Source: Elusimicrobiota bacterium (lineage in GTDB: Bacteria; Elusimicrobiota; Elusimicrobia; UBA1565). From it: 64,000 nucleotides of DNA. Made by a program: the position numbers and the translations under genes. The stretch lies in the NCBI GenBank assembly GCA_041660925.1, contig JBAZVI010000006.1, positions 214,496-278,495 on the forward strand, written 5' to 3'. Within the stretch, counting starts at the first letter, position 1, and the number at the start of each line of letters is the position of its first letter. Under the pieces are notes generated by a model. It saw only the letters and a program-made list of their open reading frames with translations. It was not told the origin of the DNA and did not search any database. Positions 41,440-50,016 of this stretch are shown piece after piece.

Positions 41440-43662
41440 TCAGGCCCCCTCCCGCTCCTGCGGGTACGGTTCCCGGGCGTTGAGCTCGGCGTAGAGCGGG
41501 TGCGCCGCGGGCGCCTCCGAGGCGAGCGGGAGGGTGAAGGAGAAGGTCGTGCCGCGGCCGGGCTCGCTCTCCAGCCAGAGGATCCCCTGCTGGCGCGCGA
41601 CGAGCTCGCGCACGATCGAGAGACCGAGCCCGACCCCCTCGCGGCGCTGTCCCTTGGCCGTCACCTGGACGAACTTGTGGAAGATCCGCTCCTGGTCCTC
41701 CGGGGCGATGCCGCAGCCGGTGTCCTTGACGCTGAGGACGACCTGCCCGGGATGGGCCGCCCCACCGGCGTCGGCCGAGACCCGGATGCTCCCCCCCTCC
41801 GGGGTCGACTTGATGGCGTTGGAGATGAGGTTCGTCAGGATCTGCACGACGCGCGCGCGGTCCCCCAGCGCGGCGACGGCGTCGTCGTCGAGGCCGTCGG
41901 TCGTGACCTCGAGGGCGAGCTTGCGCGAGAGGGCCCACGGGCGCAGTCCATCGGCGGCCTCGCGGACCGCCGCGGCCACCGACATGGGCTCCGGATGCAG
42001 GACGAACTTCCCCGCCTGGATCTTCGAGAAATCGAGCATCTCGTCGATCATCTTCCCGAGCCGGATGCTGTTGTCGCGGCTGATCGCGAGGAAGCGCTTC
42101 TCCTGCGGTCCCAGCCGCGAGGCGGCCAGCTGCTCGACGAGCTCGAGGGCCGAGCGCATGGACGCGAGCGGCGCCTTCAGCTCGTGCGTCACCTGGGAGA
42201 TGAAGTCCTCCTGCAGCTTCGCGGCCTCCCGGTACTTCGCCGCCGCCGGGAGCACCCCGTAGGTGCCGATGACCCGGCCTTCGTCGTTCTGCAGCAGGGC
42301 CATGGAGCTGCGGAACGCGGAGGTGACCTCGTCGACCCCGACGACGTCGAGCTTTCCCGCCTCCTCCGAGGAGGCCGCTGCGCCGATGGAGCGGGCGAGG
42401 GAGACCATCCCGTCGACGGTGTCCACGCTCTCGAGGATCGGCTTGCCGGCGATGTCGACGAGCTTTCGGCCCGTGATGCGCTCGGCCGCGGGGTCCATCA
42501 TGAGCACGCGCCCCTCGCGGTCGACGACGACCTTGCCTTCGGCGAGAGTGGCGAGCACCCCCTCGGTGCGGATGCGCTCGTCGAGCACGCGCTGGGCTTC
42601 CTGCTGGAGGTGGCGCGTGCGCTCGGCGACGCGATGCTCGAGCGCCCCCTTGATGGCCGCGACGGCCTCGGTGTAGATGCGCACCCGCTCCTCGGGATCG
42701 GTCACCGCGTCCTCGACGAGCGATTTGAGGATGGTCCCGAAGTTGGTGCTCGTCACCGTCGCTTTCGACGACGCCTCCGCGCCGCCCTTCGACTCCGCCC
42801 GGGGCACGGAGGGCTCGAGCCCTGTCGAGGGGCTCGGGGCCGGCACGGAGCTCCGTCGGAGGGCCGCCGGAGCGGGGGCGGGAGCCGCAGGAGGCTTCAC
42901 CGGGCTGGGCGCGGGGGCCAGGCGGAGGGACTCCTTCCCCGGAGCGGCCGCCGGCGGGAGCGCGGCCTTCGCGGGAGCCGGACCCTGGGCCGCGCTCGGG
43001 GACGGGACGGAACCCCTTCGAACGGCCGCCGGGGACGCCGGACGCTCCGGCTCGCGGCGCAGACCGGGCGAAAAGCGCCGGGGCTCCGGGCGCGGGGACG
43101 GCGCGGCGACGCGCGGCCCCGGCGCGGGCGCGGGAGCCGGAGCGTCCTGGGAGTAGGTCGGGTCGGCGGCGAAGCGGATGCCCTCGAGGTGCACGTGCAC
43201 GACGTCCTTGCGGCGCAGGTACTCCGCCGGGTCGGTGCTCGCGAGCCGGGTCGCCGGCAGGGCCGCGAGCTCGCAGAAGGCCTCGAGCTCGTAGGGCTGC
43301 ATCCCGGCCAGGAAGGAGACCACGTCGAAGGGGCGTCCTCCGAACACCGCCGCCAGGGAGTCGCTGAGGTGCGCGTCCCCGACGACCATCCCGTTGACGA
43401 CCCAGCGCCCTTCGACGAGCGTGAAGGCCGCCTGGCGCCACTGCATGCGCGCGAAGAGCTCGGCGAGGGCCTTGCGGCAGTCCCGCATCGCCGCGACGGG
43501 GACCGGGTGGATGCTGCTGTAAAGGGCCACGGACTTCACCGCCTGGCCCAGCGCGTGGAGGAACTCGCGGACGACCGTCATCGCGTCGCGCGCCGCGGCG
43601 TGCGGGGCGAGCGCGCCTTCCTCCGACTCCTCCCATCGTCCTGCGGCTCCCTTGGCATCCAT
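41440..43662 (-). CDS. Histidine kinase with unknown N-terminal domain and PAS
   Basis: A 740-aa cytoplasmic sensor kinase. Residues about 25-165 form an unrecognised helical domain (HALGQAVKSVALYSSIHPV). A long Pro/Ala linker (about 170-300) leads to a coiled segment, a PAS domain (about 360-460), HisKA with the phosphoacceptor in FISQVTHELKAPLASM (His near 493), and HATPase_c with ISNAIKSTPEGGS, VKDTGCGIAPED and GVGLGLSIVREL. All catalytic motifs are present. It follows the receiver-PilB gene by 16 nt, so the receiver on PilB is its most likely target. Confidence 0.88.
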   Translation of the reverse strand: MDAKGAAGRWEESEEGALAPHAAARDAMTVVREFLHALGQAVKSVALYSSIHPVPVAAMRDCRKALAELFARMQWRQAAFTLVEGRWVVNGMVVGDAHLSDSLAAVFGGRPFDVVSFLAGMQPYELEAFCELAALPATRLASTDPAEYLRRKDVVHVHLEGIRFAADPTYSQDAPAPAPAPGPRVAAPSPRPEPRRFSPGLRREPERPASPAAVRRGSVPSPSAAQGPAPAKAALPPAAAPGKESLRLAPAPSPVKPPAAPAPAPAALRRSSVPAPSPSTGLEPSVPRAESKGGAEASSKATVTSTNFGTILKSLVEDAVTDPEERVRIYTEAVAAIKGALEHRVAERTRHLQQEAQRVLDERIRTEGVLATLAEGKVVVDREGRVLMMDPAAERITGRKLVDIAGKPILESVDTVDGMVSLARSIGAAASSEEAGKLDVVGVDEVTSAFRSSMALLQNDEGRVIGTYGVLPAAAKYREAAKLQEDFISQVTHELKAPLASMRSALELVEQLAASRLGPQEKRFLAISRDNSIRLGKMIDEMLDFSKIQAGKFVLHPEPMSVAAAVREAADGLRPWALSRKLALEVTTDGLDDDAVAALGDRARVVQILTNLISNAIKSTPEGGSIRVSADAGGAAHPGQVVLSVKDTGCGIAPEDQERIFHKFVQVTAKGQRREGVGLGLSIVRELVARQQGILWLESEPGRGTTFSFTLPLASEAPAAHPLYAELNAREPYPQEREGA

Positions 43663-43678
43663 CGGTCCTCCTACGGCC

Positions 43679-45940
43679 TCACTCCGCGAGAATGATCTTC
43701 AACGCTTCCGCCAGAGACGTCTCCCCCTCCGCGACGAGCGCGAGGGTCGCCTCGCGCAGGGAGACCATCCCTTCCTTCACGGCCTGGGCCGTGATCCGGT
43801 CGTAGCTCCCTTCCGTCAGGATGACCTGCCGCATCTCCGGGCTGCGCACGGCCATGACCTCGAAGACGGGACGGCGCCCGACGTAGCCGGTCTGATGGCA
43901 GCGCGCGCAGCCGGCCCCGACGAAGACCTTCCCGAGCCGCGCGCGCTCCGCCTCGCTGAGCACCCGGGCCTCCTCCGGCGCGAGCGTCGCCTCCTGGCGG
44001 CAGTCGGGGCAGAGCGTCTTCACGAGCCGCTGGGCGATGACGAGCTTGACGCTCGCCGCGACGAGGTAGGGCGGCAGGCCCATGTGCGTCAGGCGGGTGA
44101 TGGTCGCCGGGGCGCTGTTGGTGTGCAGCGTCGAGAGCACGAGATGCCCGGTGATCGAGGCCTTCACGGCGATCTCGGCGGTCTCCAGGTCGCGGATCTC
44201 GCCGACGAGCATGATGTCGGGGTCCTGGCGCAGGAAGGCGCGAAGGACGGACTCGAAGGTCAGGCCGACGCCGGCCTGGACGTGCACCTGGGTGATCCCG
44301 GGGAGGCGGTACTCGATGGGGTCCTCGGCCGTCATCACGTTGACGTCGCTCTGGTTGACCATCCCGATCATCGTGTAGAGCGTCGTCGTCTTCCCGCTGC
44401 CCGTCGGCCCGGTGACCAGGATGAGGCCGTGCGGCGTGAGGAGGGCGCGCTCGATGAGCTGGGAGTTCTCGGCCGAGAGCCCCAGCTCCTCCAGGCTCTT
44501 CTTGATCTTCGTGCCGCCGAGCACGCGCATGACGATCTTCTCCCCATAGGCGCTGGGCAGGGTGCTGACGCGGAACTCGGTCTTCTTCCCGTTGATGGTC
44601 GCCCGGAACTGCCCGTCCTGGGGCAGGCGGCGTTCCGTGATCGAGAGTTCGGACATGATCTTGACCCGGGCGCTGACCCGGGCGCCGAGGGAGCCGGGCA
44701 GGACCGTCAGGCGCTCGAGCGAGCCGTTGAGGCGCACGCGGACGACGAGGTCGTTCTCCTGCGGCTCGATGTGGATGTCGCTGGCGCCCATCTCGACGGC
44801 CCGCACGAGGATGCGGTTGAGACGCTTGACCAGCGGCGAGTTCTCGTCGATCTCCTCGAGCGCGCGGAGGTCCTCGGTCTTCTTCTCGGCCTTCTCGATG
44901 TCGACGAGCAGCTCCCCCGATTCCGCGAGGTCCTCGCGCTCGAGGTCCTCGAGCTGCGGCATGGCCTCCGCGTCGTCGGCCGCACGCGCGCGGACCCCGT
45001 GCCCCTCGTGCGGGTGGCCGCCGAAGGGAGACGCCGCGCCGGGAGTCGTCACCGCGGGGATGACGATCATGGGGGAGCGCCCGTTGCGCTGAGCCGGAAC
45101 GGCCGGGCGCTCCGGCGGCTCGAGCGCCGGGGCCGGGGTCTCCTCGACCGGCGCGGGAGACGCCTCGGCGGAGGCCGGAGGCTCCTGCGGGACGGACGCC
45201 TCGTCGGCTTCGGCGGAGGGGAAAGGCAGCGGCGGGAGCTCCTGGGGAGCGGCGCGCTGGTCGTCGAAGCGCGGGCCTTTCTCCGCTCGCATCGCCCCGG
45301 ACGCGCTCGGGGGCGCCGCCGGGGGCGCCTCCCGCGACGGACCTGCGGCGCTAGGGCCCGCCGCAGGGAGAGACGGCGCCGCGAAACCCTCCGGATGCTT
45401 GCGCGCGAGCGCCCGCGCCACGGCCTCGAGCAGGCGGGCGTTGGAGACCGGCTTCTCGAGGAAATCCTCGACGTCCATCCCCATCTCCTTGAGGTGGCGG
45501 CGGTGGGGAGCGCCGGTGAACATGATGACGGCCGCGGAGCGCAGCTCGTCGTCTTTGCGCAGCTCCTGGAGCACCTCATAGCCGTTGAGCCCGGGCATGT
45601 TGAAATCGAGGAGGATGAGGTCGGGCCGCTCCCGGCGGGCCGCCTCGAGCCCGCGCAGGCCGTCCTCGGCCGTCGTCACGTCATAACCGCTGCCGGAGAG
45701 GAGGAACTCCACGACCTCCCGGTAATCCTTCTTGTCATCGAGGACGAGGACGCGGGCGGCGCGCGCCAGGGCGGCGCCCGCGGCGGGCGCGGGCGGCGCG
45801 AGCGGCGCGGGCGGCGCTGCGGCGGCCTCGCGCTCGATGGCCGCGAAAGGATCGGCGCCCGCCGGCGCGGCCTCGGGCGACGCCCCCATGAGGGCGTCGA
45901 GCTCGCCCATGAGCTTGTCCATCCCGCCGGGGCCTTTCAT
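43679..45940 (-). CDS. pilB: Receiver domain fused to PilB/GspE-type assembly ATPase
   Basis: A 753-aa fusion. Residues about 62-180 form a complete receiver: RVLVLDDKKDY, the phosphoacceptor in LILLDFNMPGLNG, IMFTGA and FLEKPVSN. A Pro/Ala linker follows. The GspE core (about 345-750) has Walker A GPTGSGKTTTLY near 510, TAEDPIEY, VGEIRDLETAEIA and LSTLHTNSAPATI, plus the zinc site CPDC...CARC. PilB powers type IV pilus extension at the inner membrane. The fused receiver suggests direct phospho-control of extension. It overlaps pilT by 4 nt. Confidence 0.9.
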   Translation of the reverse strand: MKGPGGMDKLMGELDALMGASPEAAPAGADPFAAIEREAAAAPPAPLAPPAPAAGAALARAARVLVLDDKKDYREVVEFLLSGSGYDVTTAEDGLRGLEAARRERPDLILLDFNMPGLNGYEVLQELRKDDELRSAAVIMFTGAPHRRHLKEMGMDVEDFLEKPVSNARLLEAVARALARKHPEGFAAPSLPAAGPSAAGPSREAPPAAPPSASGAMRAEKGPRFDDQRAAPQELPPLPFPSAEADEASVPQEPPASAEASPAPVEETPAPALEPPERPAVPAQRNGRSPMIVIPAVTTPGAASPFGGHPHEGHGVRARAADDAEAMPQLEDLEREDLAESGELLVDIEKAEKKTEDLRALEEIDENSPLVKRLNRILVRAVEMGASDIHIEPQENDLVVRVRLNGSLERLTVLPGSLGARVSARVKIMSELSITERRLPQDGQFRATINGKKTEFRVSTLPSAYGEKIVMRVLGGTKIKKSLEELGLSAENSQLIERALLTPHGLILVTGPTGSGKTTTLYTMIGMVNQSDVNVMTAEDPIEYRLPGITQVHVQAGVGLTFESVLRAFLRQDPDIMLVGEIRDLETAEIAVKASITGHLVLSTLHTNSAPATITRLTHMGLPPYLVAASVKLVIAQRLVKTLCPDCRQEATLAPEEARVLSEAERARLGKVFVGAGCARCHQTGYVGRRPVFEVMAVRSPEMRQVILTEGSYDRITAQAVKEGMVSLREATLALVAEGETSLAEALKIILAE

Positions 45941-47028
45941 GCGCGCACCCCCGCTCCGACCGGCGCCGGCGCCGCGCTCGGGCGGCCCGAGAGCCGCTGA
46001 GGGTCGTGCGCTTTGGACAGCGCCTCCGAGAGCGGGACGATCCCGCGCGCGACCATCTCCTGGAGAGACTTGTCGAGAGTGAACATGCCGAGGCGGCCGC
46101 AGGTCTCGATGGTATTCGGGATGAGGTGGCTCTTCCCCTCCCGGATGAGGTTCGAGACCGCCGGCGTCACCAGGAGAAGCTCGCGCGCCGCGATCATGCC
46201 CCGGCCGTCGCTGCGGCCCAGCAGGACCTGGGAGAGCACCCCTTTGAGCGTATCGGCGAGCTGGATGCGGACCTGCTGCTGCTGGTGCGCCGGGAAGACG
46301 TCGACGATGCGGTCGACGGTCTGCGCGGAGTCGGAGGTGTGGAGCGTGGCGAAGCAGAGGTGCCCGGTCTCCGCCGCCGTCAGCGCCATCGAGATGGTCT
46401 CGAGGTCGCGCATCTCGCCGACCATGATGACGTCGGGGTCCTGGCGCAGGGCGTGGCGCAGGGCCTCCGAGAAAGAGTGGGTGTCGGTGCCCACCTCGCG
46501 CTGGCGGACGATGCTCCGCCGGTTGGCGTAGACGTACTCGATGGGGTCCTCGAGCGTGATGATGTGCTTGCGATAGCGCTGGTTGATGTACTCGAGCATG
46601 CAGGCGAGCGTCGTCGACTTCCCGCAGCCGGTCGGCCCCGTGACGAGCACGAGGCCGCGGGGGAGGTCGGCGAGCCCCATGGCGGTCGGCCCGAGCCCCA
46701 GGTACTCGGGGGTCGGGATGGCGGCGGGGATGACGCGGAAGACGGCCTCGACCATCCCCTTCTGCTGGAGCACGTTCATGCGGAAGCGCGCGAGCCCCGG
46801 GACCTGGATGGAGCAGTCGAGCTCCAGCTTCTCCTCGAAGCGCGCCCGCTGCTCGTCATAGAGCAGGGAGAGCACCATCTTCCGGCACTCCTCGGCGGCG
46901 ATGACGGGGAGGCCCGGCACCGGGACGACCTCGCCGCGCGCGCGCGCCATCGGCGGGCAGCCGGCGCTCAGGTGCAGGTCGCTGGCCCCCATGCGCACCG
47001 CGGCGGACAGCACGTCGATCAATTCCAT
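45937..47028 (-). CDS. pilT: Twitching motility ATPase PilT
   Basis: A 363-aa hexameric ATPase that powers type IV pilus retraction. MGASDLHLSAGCPPMARARG at the start, Walker A GPTGCGKSTTLA, the Asp box ITLEDPIEYVY, Walker B VIMVGEMRDLETI and the His box CFATLHTSDSAQTVDR are all canonical, as is VLSQVLLGRSDGRGMIAARE. Length is normal. It is first in an operon with receiver-PilB, a histidine kinase and pterin genes, and is divergent from the OmpR-type regulator gene. Confidence 0.95.
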   Translation of the reverse strand: MELIDVLSAAVRMGASDLHLSAGCPPMARARGEVVPVPGLPVIAAEECRKMVLSLLYDEQRARFEEKLELDCSIQVPGLARFRMNVLQQKGMVEAVFRVIPAAIPTPEYLGLGPTAMGLADLPRGLVLVTGPTGCGKSTTLACMLEYINQRYRKHIITLEDPIEYVYANRRSIVRQREVGTDTHSFSEALRHALRQDPDVIMVGEMRDLETISMALTAAETGHLCFATLHTSDSAQTVDRIVDVFPAHQQQQVRIQLADTLKGVLSQVLLGRSDGRGMIAARELLLVTPAVSNLIREGKSHLIPNTIETCGRLGMFTLDKSLQEMVARGIVPLSEALSKAHDPQRLSGRPSAAPAPVGAGVRA

Positions 47029-47119
47029 GGCGCTTTCCTCCCCAGCCGACAGTGTAGCCGGGCGGGCTCAAATCCCCCTCAAATGGGCTAGAATGAGCAA
47101 GCGTCCGCGGGACGTTCCC

Positions 47120-47842
47120 ATGACCGAATCCCTGCGCTACAAAGTGCTGGTCGTCGACGACGAGAGGGACGTCGCCGATTGCGTCGCGATCTGGCTGCGC
47201 AAGGCCCGCTTCGCGGTCGTGACCTGCTACTCCGGCGGGGAGGCGCTCGACAAGGTCATGGACTCCCTTCCCGATCTGGTCGTCATGGACGTCATGCTCG
47301 GCGACGCGGACGGCGTGGACATCTGCCGCCGGCTCCGCTTCGATCCCCGCACCCGTCACATCCCCATCATCCTGGTCTCCGGCTCGCGCACCAGCGAGGA
47401 GGACACCGTCACGGCCCTCTACGAGGGCGCCGACGACTACCTCGCCAAGCCGCTGACCCCGCGCAACCTCATCGCCCGGGTCTCGGCCGTCCTGCGCCGG
47501 ATGCAGGCCCCGCAGGAGCTCGAGGACGTCCTGCACCGCAACGGGCTCACGCTCAACGTCTCCGAGCGGACGGCCCGGGTGAGCGGGCGCACGGTCCCGC
47601 TGACGCGCAAGGAGTTCGACCTGCTGACGCTGCTGCTGAGGCGGGAAGGGAAGGTCCTCTCCCCGAAGTACCTGCTGGAGACCGTCTGGGGCTACGAGCT
47701 GGAGGACTACAACGACACGCACACCGTCGAGGTCCACGTCTCGAGCCTGAAGCGCAAGCTCGGCCGGGCCTTCGCCGCCCGCATCGTCAACACGGTCGGC
47801 GCCGGCTACAGCTTCACGAAGTCTTCTTCGGGCCGAAGCTGA
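47120..47842 (+). CDS. OmpR/PhoB-type response regulator
   Basis: A 240-aa transcription regulator. The receiver (about 1-122) has VLVVDDERDV, the phosphoacceptor in LVVMDVMLGDADG, LVSGSR and YLAKPLTP; the winged-helix DNA-binding domain (about 135-235) has LTRKEFDLLTLLLRREGKV and YNDTHTVEVHVSSLKRKLG. ATG 47120 is chosen because TAGAAT lies about 22 nt upstream and the upstream in-frame ATG lies within that box. Its last 29 nt overlap the convergent degenerate kinase gene. Confidence 0.92.
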   Translation: MTESLRYKVLVVDDERDVADCVAIWLRKARFAVVTCYSGGEALDKVMDSLPDLVVMDVMLGDADGVDICRRLRFDPRTRHIPIILVSGSRTSEEDTVTALYEGADDYLAKPLTPRNLIARVSAVLRRMQAPQELEDVLHRNGLTLNVSERTARVSGRTVPLTRKEFDLLTLLLRREGKVLSPKYLLETVWGYELEDYNDTHTVEVHVSSLKRKLGRAFAARIVNTVGAGYSFTKSSSGRS

Positions 47843-49022
47843 GCTCGAGGACGGCCTCGCCGGCGTCCGTACGCAGCTCGAGCGAGCCGCCGAGCAGGGA
47901 GAAGGACTCCCGGTACTCCGCGATGTCCCCCAGCACGCTCCCCCCCCCGTGCGTGAAGGCCGCGCTCATGCTCTGTCCGCCCTCGCAGGGGCGGTAGCTC
48001 ACGCGCAGGACCCCCTCGGGCTCGACGCGGTCGGCCGCCCAGGCGAAGAGGTCGAGCAGCGCGTGCTTGAGCTGCACCGGGTCGACGTGGAGGGCGGGGA
48101 GCTCTCCCTGCGCGTCCTGGGACAGGGCGACGGACTTCTGGCGCAGGCGGAACTCGACGAGCGCGAGGGACTGCGCCCCCGCCTCGGGCAGGCGCAGGTC
48201 GCTGGGCTTGCCTTCTCCGCGCAGCAGCCCGATGACGTCGGCGACGAGGCGGCGCATCGAGCGCGCCGAGCCGCGGATGCGGTCGAGGTCGCGGCGGCTC
48301 GGGGCGTCGGGGGGCGCCGCCTCGAGGAGCACCTCGGCGCTGCCGAGCACCGACATGAGCTGGCTCTGCAGGTCGTAAAGGAGCTCTTCGAGCAGGATCC
48401 CGCGACGGCGAGCGCTCTGGACCCCGGGGAGCTCCGCGCGCGTCAGGCGCCGGGCCAGGCGGTCGAGGTCCCCGCGCGCCGCGTCGAGCGCGCCGTGCAC
48501 GCGGCGCTCCTTGCTCGCCATGCGGAAGGTCACGGCGGCCGAGAGGGCGAGCACCGCCCCCTTGACGACGAGCTCGAGGTACTCCCAGTAGGGGCCGGTC
48601 TCCGCGAGGTCGAGGTAGAAGACCGCCATGAAGGCGACGGCGGCGAAGACGGCGAAGACCACGTGGCGGAGCTCGAGGTAGAAGCAGGCGGTGAAGATCG
48701 GCAGCAGGTACATCGGCCAGAAGTAGGACTCCCAGCGTCCGGAGGTGTCGAGGACCAGGGAGATGAGCACCGCGTTCGCGGCGATGGAGACCATGGGGAC
48801 GAGCCAGAACTCCCCGCGGCGGCGCAGCAGGATCTGATAGCCGAGGTTGAAGCCGAGCAGGGCGGCGAAAGCCCAGAGCACCTCGGGGAAGTCGAGCATG
48901 GGGTTGCCCTTGCTGAGGACGGCCACGACGCCCATGCAGACGGAGAAGGCGATCTCCTGGACGCTGGTGATGCCGCCGGGCAGCCCGGGCCGGCCGGCGT
49001 CCTCGTCGATTCGCGTGCTCAC
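47814..49022 (-). CDS. Degenerate histidine-kinase-like membrane protein
   Basis: A 402-aa protein with about six membrane helices (about 20-180), a coiled segment, and a region laid out like HisKA plus HATPase. The helix that should carry the phosphoacceptor reads LLYDLQSQLMSVLGSAEVLL, with no histidine, and the expected N box (LKHALLDLFAWAADRV) lacks the asparagine; no clear G boxes are seen. It is probably a pseudokinase, or a kinase fold used for binding. It starts at a GTG overlapping the DUF167 stop and ends in a 29-nt antisense overlap with the OmpR-type gene. Confidence 0.72.
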   Translation of the reverse strand: MSTRIDEDAGRPGLPGGITSVQEIAFSVCMGVVAVLSKGNPMLDFPEVLWAFAALLGFNLGYQILLRRRGEFWLVPMVSIAANAVLISLVLDTSGRWESYFWPMYLLPIFTACFYLELRHVVFAVFAAVAFMAVFYLDLAETGPYWEYLELVVKGAVLALSAAVTFRMASKERRVHGALDAARGDLDRLARRLTRAELPGVQSARRRGILLEELLYDLQSQLMSVLGSAEVLLEAAPPDAPSRRDLDRIRGSARSMRRLVADVIGLLRGEGKPSDLRLPEAGAQSLALVEFRLRQKSVALSQDAQGELPALHVDPVQLKHALLDLFAWAADRVEPEGVLRVSYRPCEGGQSMSAAFTHGGGSVLGDIAEYRESFSLLGGSLELRTDAGEAVLELSFGPKKTS

Positions 49023-49237
49023 GGGACCTCCACGATCTTGCTGGGGGAGCGTCCCCCCTTGATGAGGCGCAGGCGGCCGGGCGCGACTCCGAGCGCGCGG
49101 CCGAGCAGGGCGAGGCAGGCGGCGTTCGCCCGCCCGTCCTCCGCCGGGGCGCGCACCCAGAGCTCGTAGTGATCCTCCGCTTTGCGGAGGATCTCGTTCT
49201 TCTTCGAGCCCGGATGCACTCTCAGTTTGACTAACAT
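49019..49237 (-). CDS. DUF167 (YggU-type) small protein
   Basis: A 72-aa protein of the UPF0235/YggU family: LRVHPGSKKNEILRKA, LWVRAPAEDGRANAACLALL and VAPGRLRLIKGGRSPSKIVEV. The family is widespread with no settled function. The leader just before the ATG is a 14-bp hairpin (49237-49277) with no Shine-Dalgarno sequence. Its stop overlaps the GTG of the degenerate kinase gene. Confidence 0.9.
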   Translation of the reverse strand: MLVKLRVHPGSKKNEILRKAEDHYELWVRAPAEDGRANAACLALLGRALGVAPGRLRLIKGGRSPSKIVEVP

Positions 49238-49277
49238 GGCGCTTCCGGGCTTCTCGAAGTTCGGCCCGGAAGCGCCA
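49237..49277. repeat. Hairpin forming the DUF167 leader
   Basis: TGGCGCTTCCGGGC (49237-49250) pairs perfectly with GCCCGGAAGCGCCA (49264-49277), next to the start codon. The same arm core recurs at about 20770-20811. Confidence 0.6.
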
Positions 49278-49355
49278 CGCGTAGGCGAGCTATTCCCGGC
49301 ATCGAGTTCCCAATAAGGATTCTTCCGTTGTCCGTCATGTCTCCACGCAAACCCT

Positions 49356-49385
49356 CCGGGAATCCCCGTCGCGGGATTCCCGGAA
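49356..49385 (-). terminator. Terminator-like hairpin after tRNA-Pro
   Basis: TCCGGGAATCCC and GGGATTCCCGGA pair at 49356-49385, 5 nt beyond the tRNA 3' end. It belongs to the GGGAATCCC family. Confidence 0.6.
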
Positions 49386-49390
49386 AGACT

Positions 49391-49463
49391 TCGGGGCGCC
49401 CGGACTTGAACCGGGAACCTCCTGCTCCCAAAGCAGGCGCTCTGCCAATTGAGCTACGCCCCG
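49391..49463 (-). tRNA. tRNA-Pro (anticodon UGG)
   Basis: A complete cloverleaf of 73 nt can be drawn: acceptor CGGGGCG/CGCCCCG, D stem GCTC/GAGC, anticodon stem CCTGC/GCAGG with loop TTTGGGA (anticodon TGG), T arm CCCGG-TTCAAGT-CCGGG and discriminator A. The C1-G72 pair is typical of tRNA-Pro. CCA is not encoded. Confidence 0.95.
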
Positions 49464-49465
49464 TC

Positions 49466-49855
49466 TGTCGCTGCCGCGCTCGCCCGGCCGATCGGTAATC
49501 GGCCAGGGGGAGCGCGGTTCCCTCGCTGCGGAGAGGAAAAGTCCTTCCGACGTGGCCTCCGCTCGGCAGCTCTCCAAGGGGAAGGGCTCTGCCCTCCCCC
49601 GTTTCGTCGGCGCTCTCGGCCAGCTCGACCGAGGTTCCGCTCGGTCGAGGGCCAGGAGAGCTGAACCCCCACCCGAAGCGGAATCCTAATAAATCTTCAG
49701 TGCCGGCGCGTCCTCATTTGTCGCTGCCGCGCTCGCCCGGCCGATCGGTAATCGGCCAGGGGGAGCGCGGTTCCCTCGCTGCGGAGAGGAAGGGGTCCTT
49801 CCGACGTTCCCTCCGCTCGGCAGCTCTCCAAGGGGAAGGGCTCTGCCCTCCCCCG
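49466..49855. repeat. Pair of about 136-bp direct repeats upstream of tRNA-Pro
   Basis: Copies at 49466-49601 and 49719-49855 differ at only a few positions. Each starts TGTCGCTGCCGCGCTCGCCC, contains the hairpin GGCCGAT/ATCGGCC, and ends in CCCTCCCCCG. They are 253 bp apart. The first abuts the tRNA-Pro 5' end. The rest of 49464-50016 holds no gene, only a hairpin at 49932-49955. Confidence 0.8.
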
Positions 49856-49931
49856 CTAAATCTGCCCCCTCCTTTGGCGCGTCGGCAAGCGTGCTTTGTC
49901 GGTCTTGCCGCGCTGTAACCTCCCCGGAGCG

Positions 49932-49955
49932 GTGTGGCGGCCGATGCCGCCACAC
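49932..49955. terminator. Terminator-like hairpin
   Basis: GTGTGGCGGC and GCCGCCACAC form a perfect 10-bp stem with a CGAT loop, downstream of the 119-aa membrane protein gene. Confidence 0.5.
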
Positions 49956-50016
49956 TTAATAAGGGGATTTTACGTCAGGCCGATATTAGCACAATGGGAG
50001 AGGGGTGGAGGGAGGG

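Noticed and set aside
47094..47119. Upstream ATG (47094) as the OmpR-type gene start
   Set aside because: It overlaps the TAGAAT -10 box, so it would not be transcribed; ATG 47120 gives the standard receiver N-terminus.
49466..49855. CRISPR-like repeat array
   Set aside because: Only two copies of about 136 bp with a single spacer-like gap and no cas genes; this is a direct duplication.
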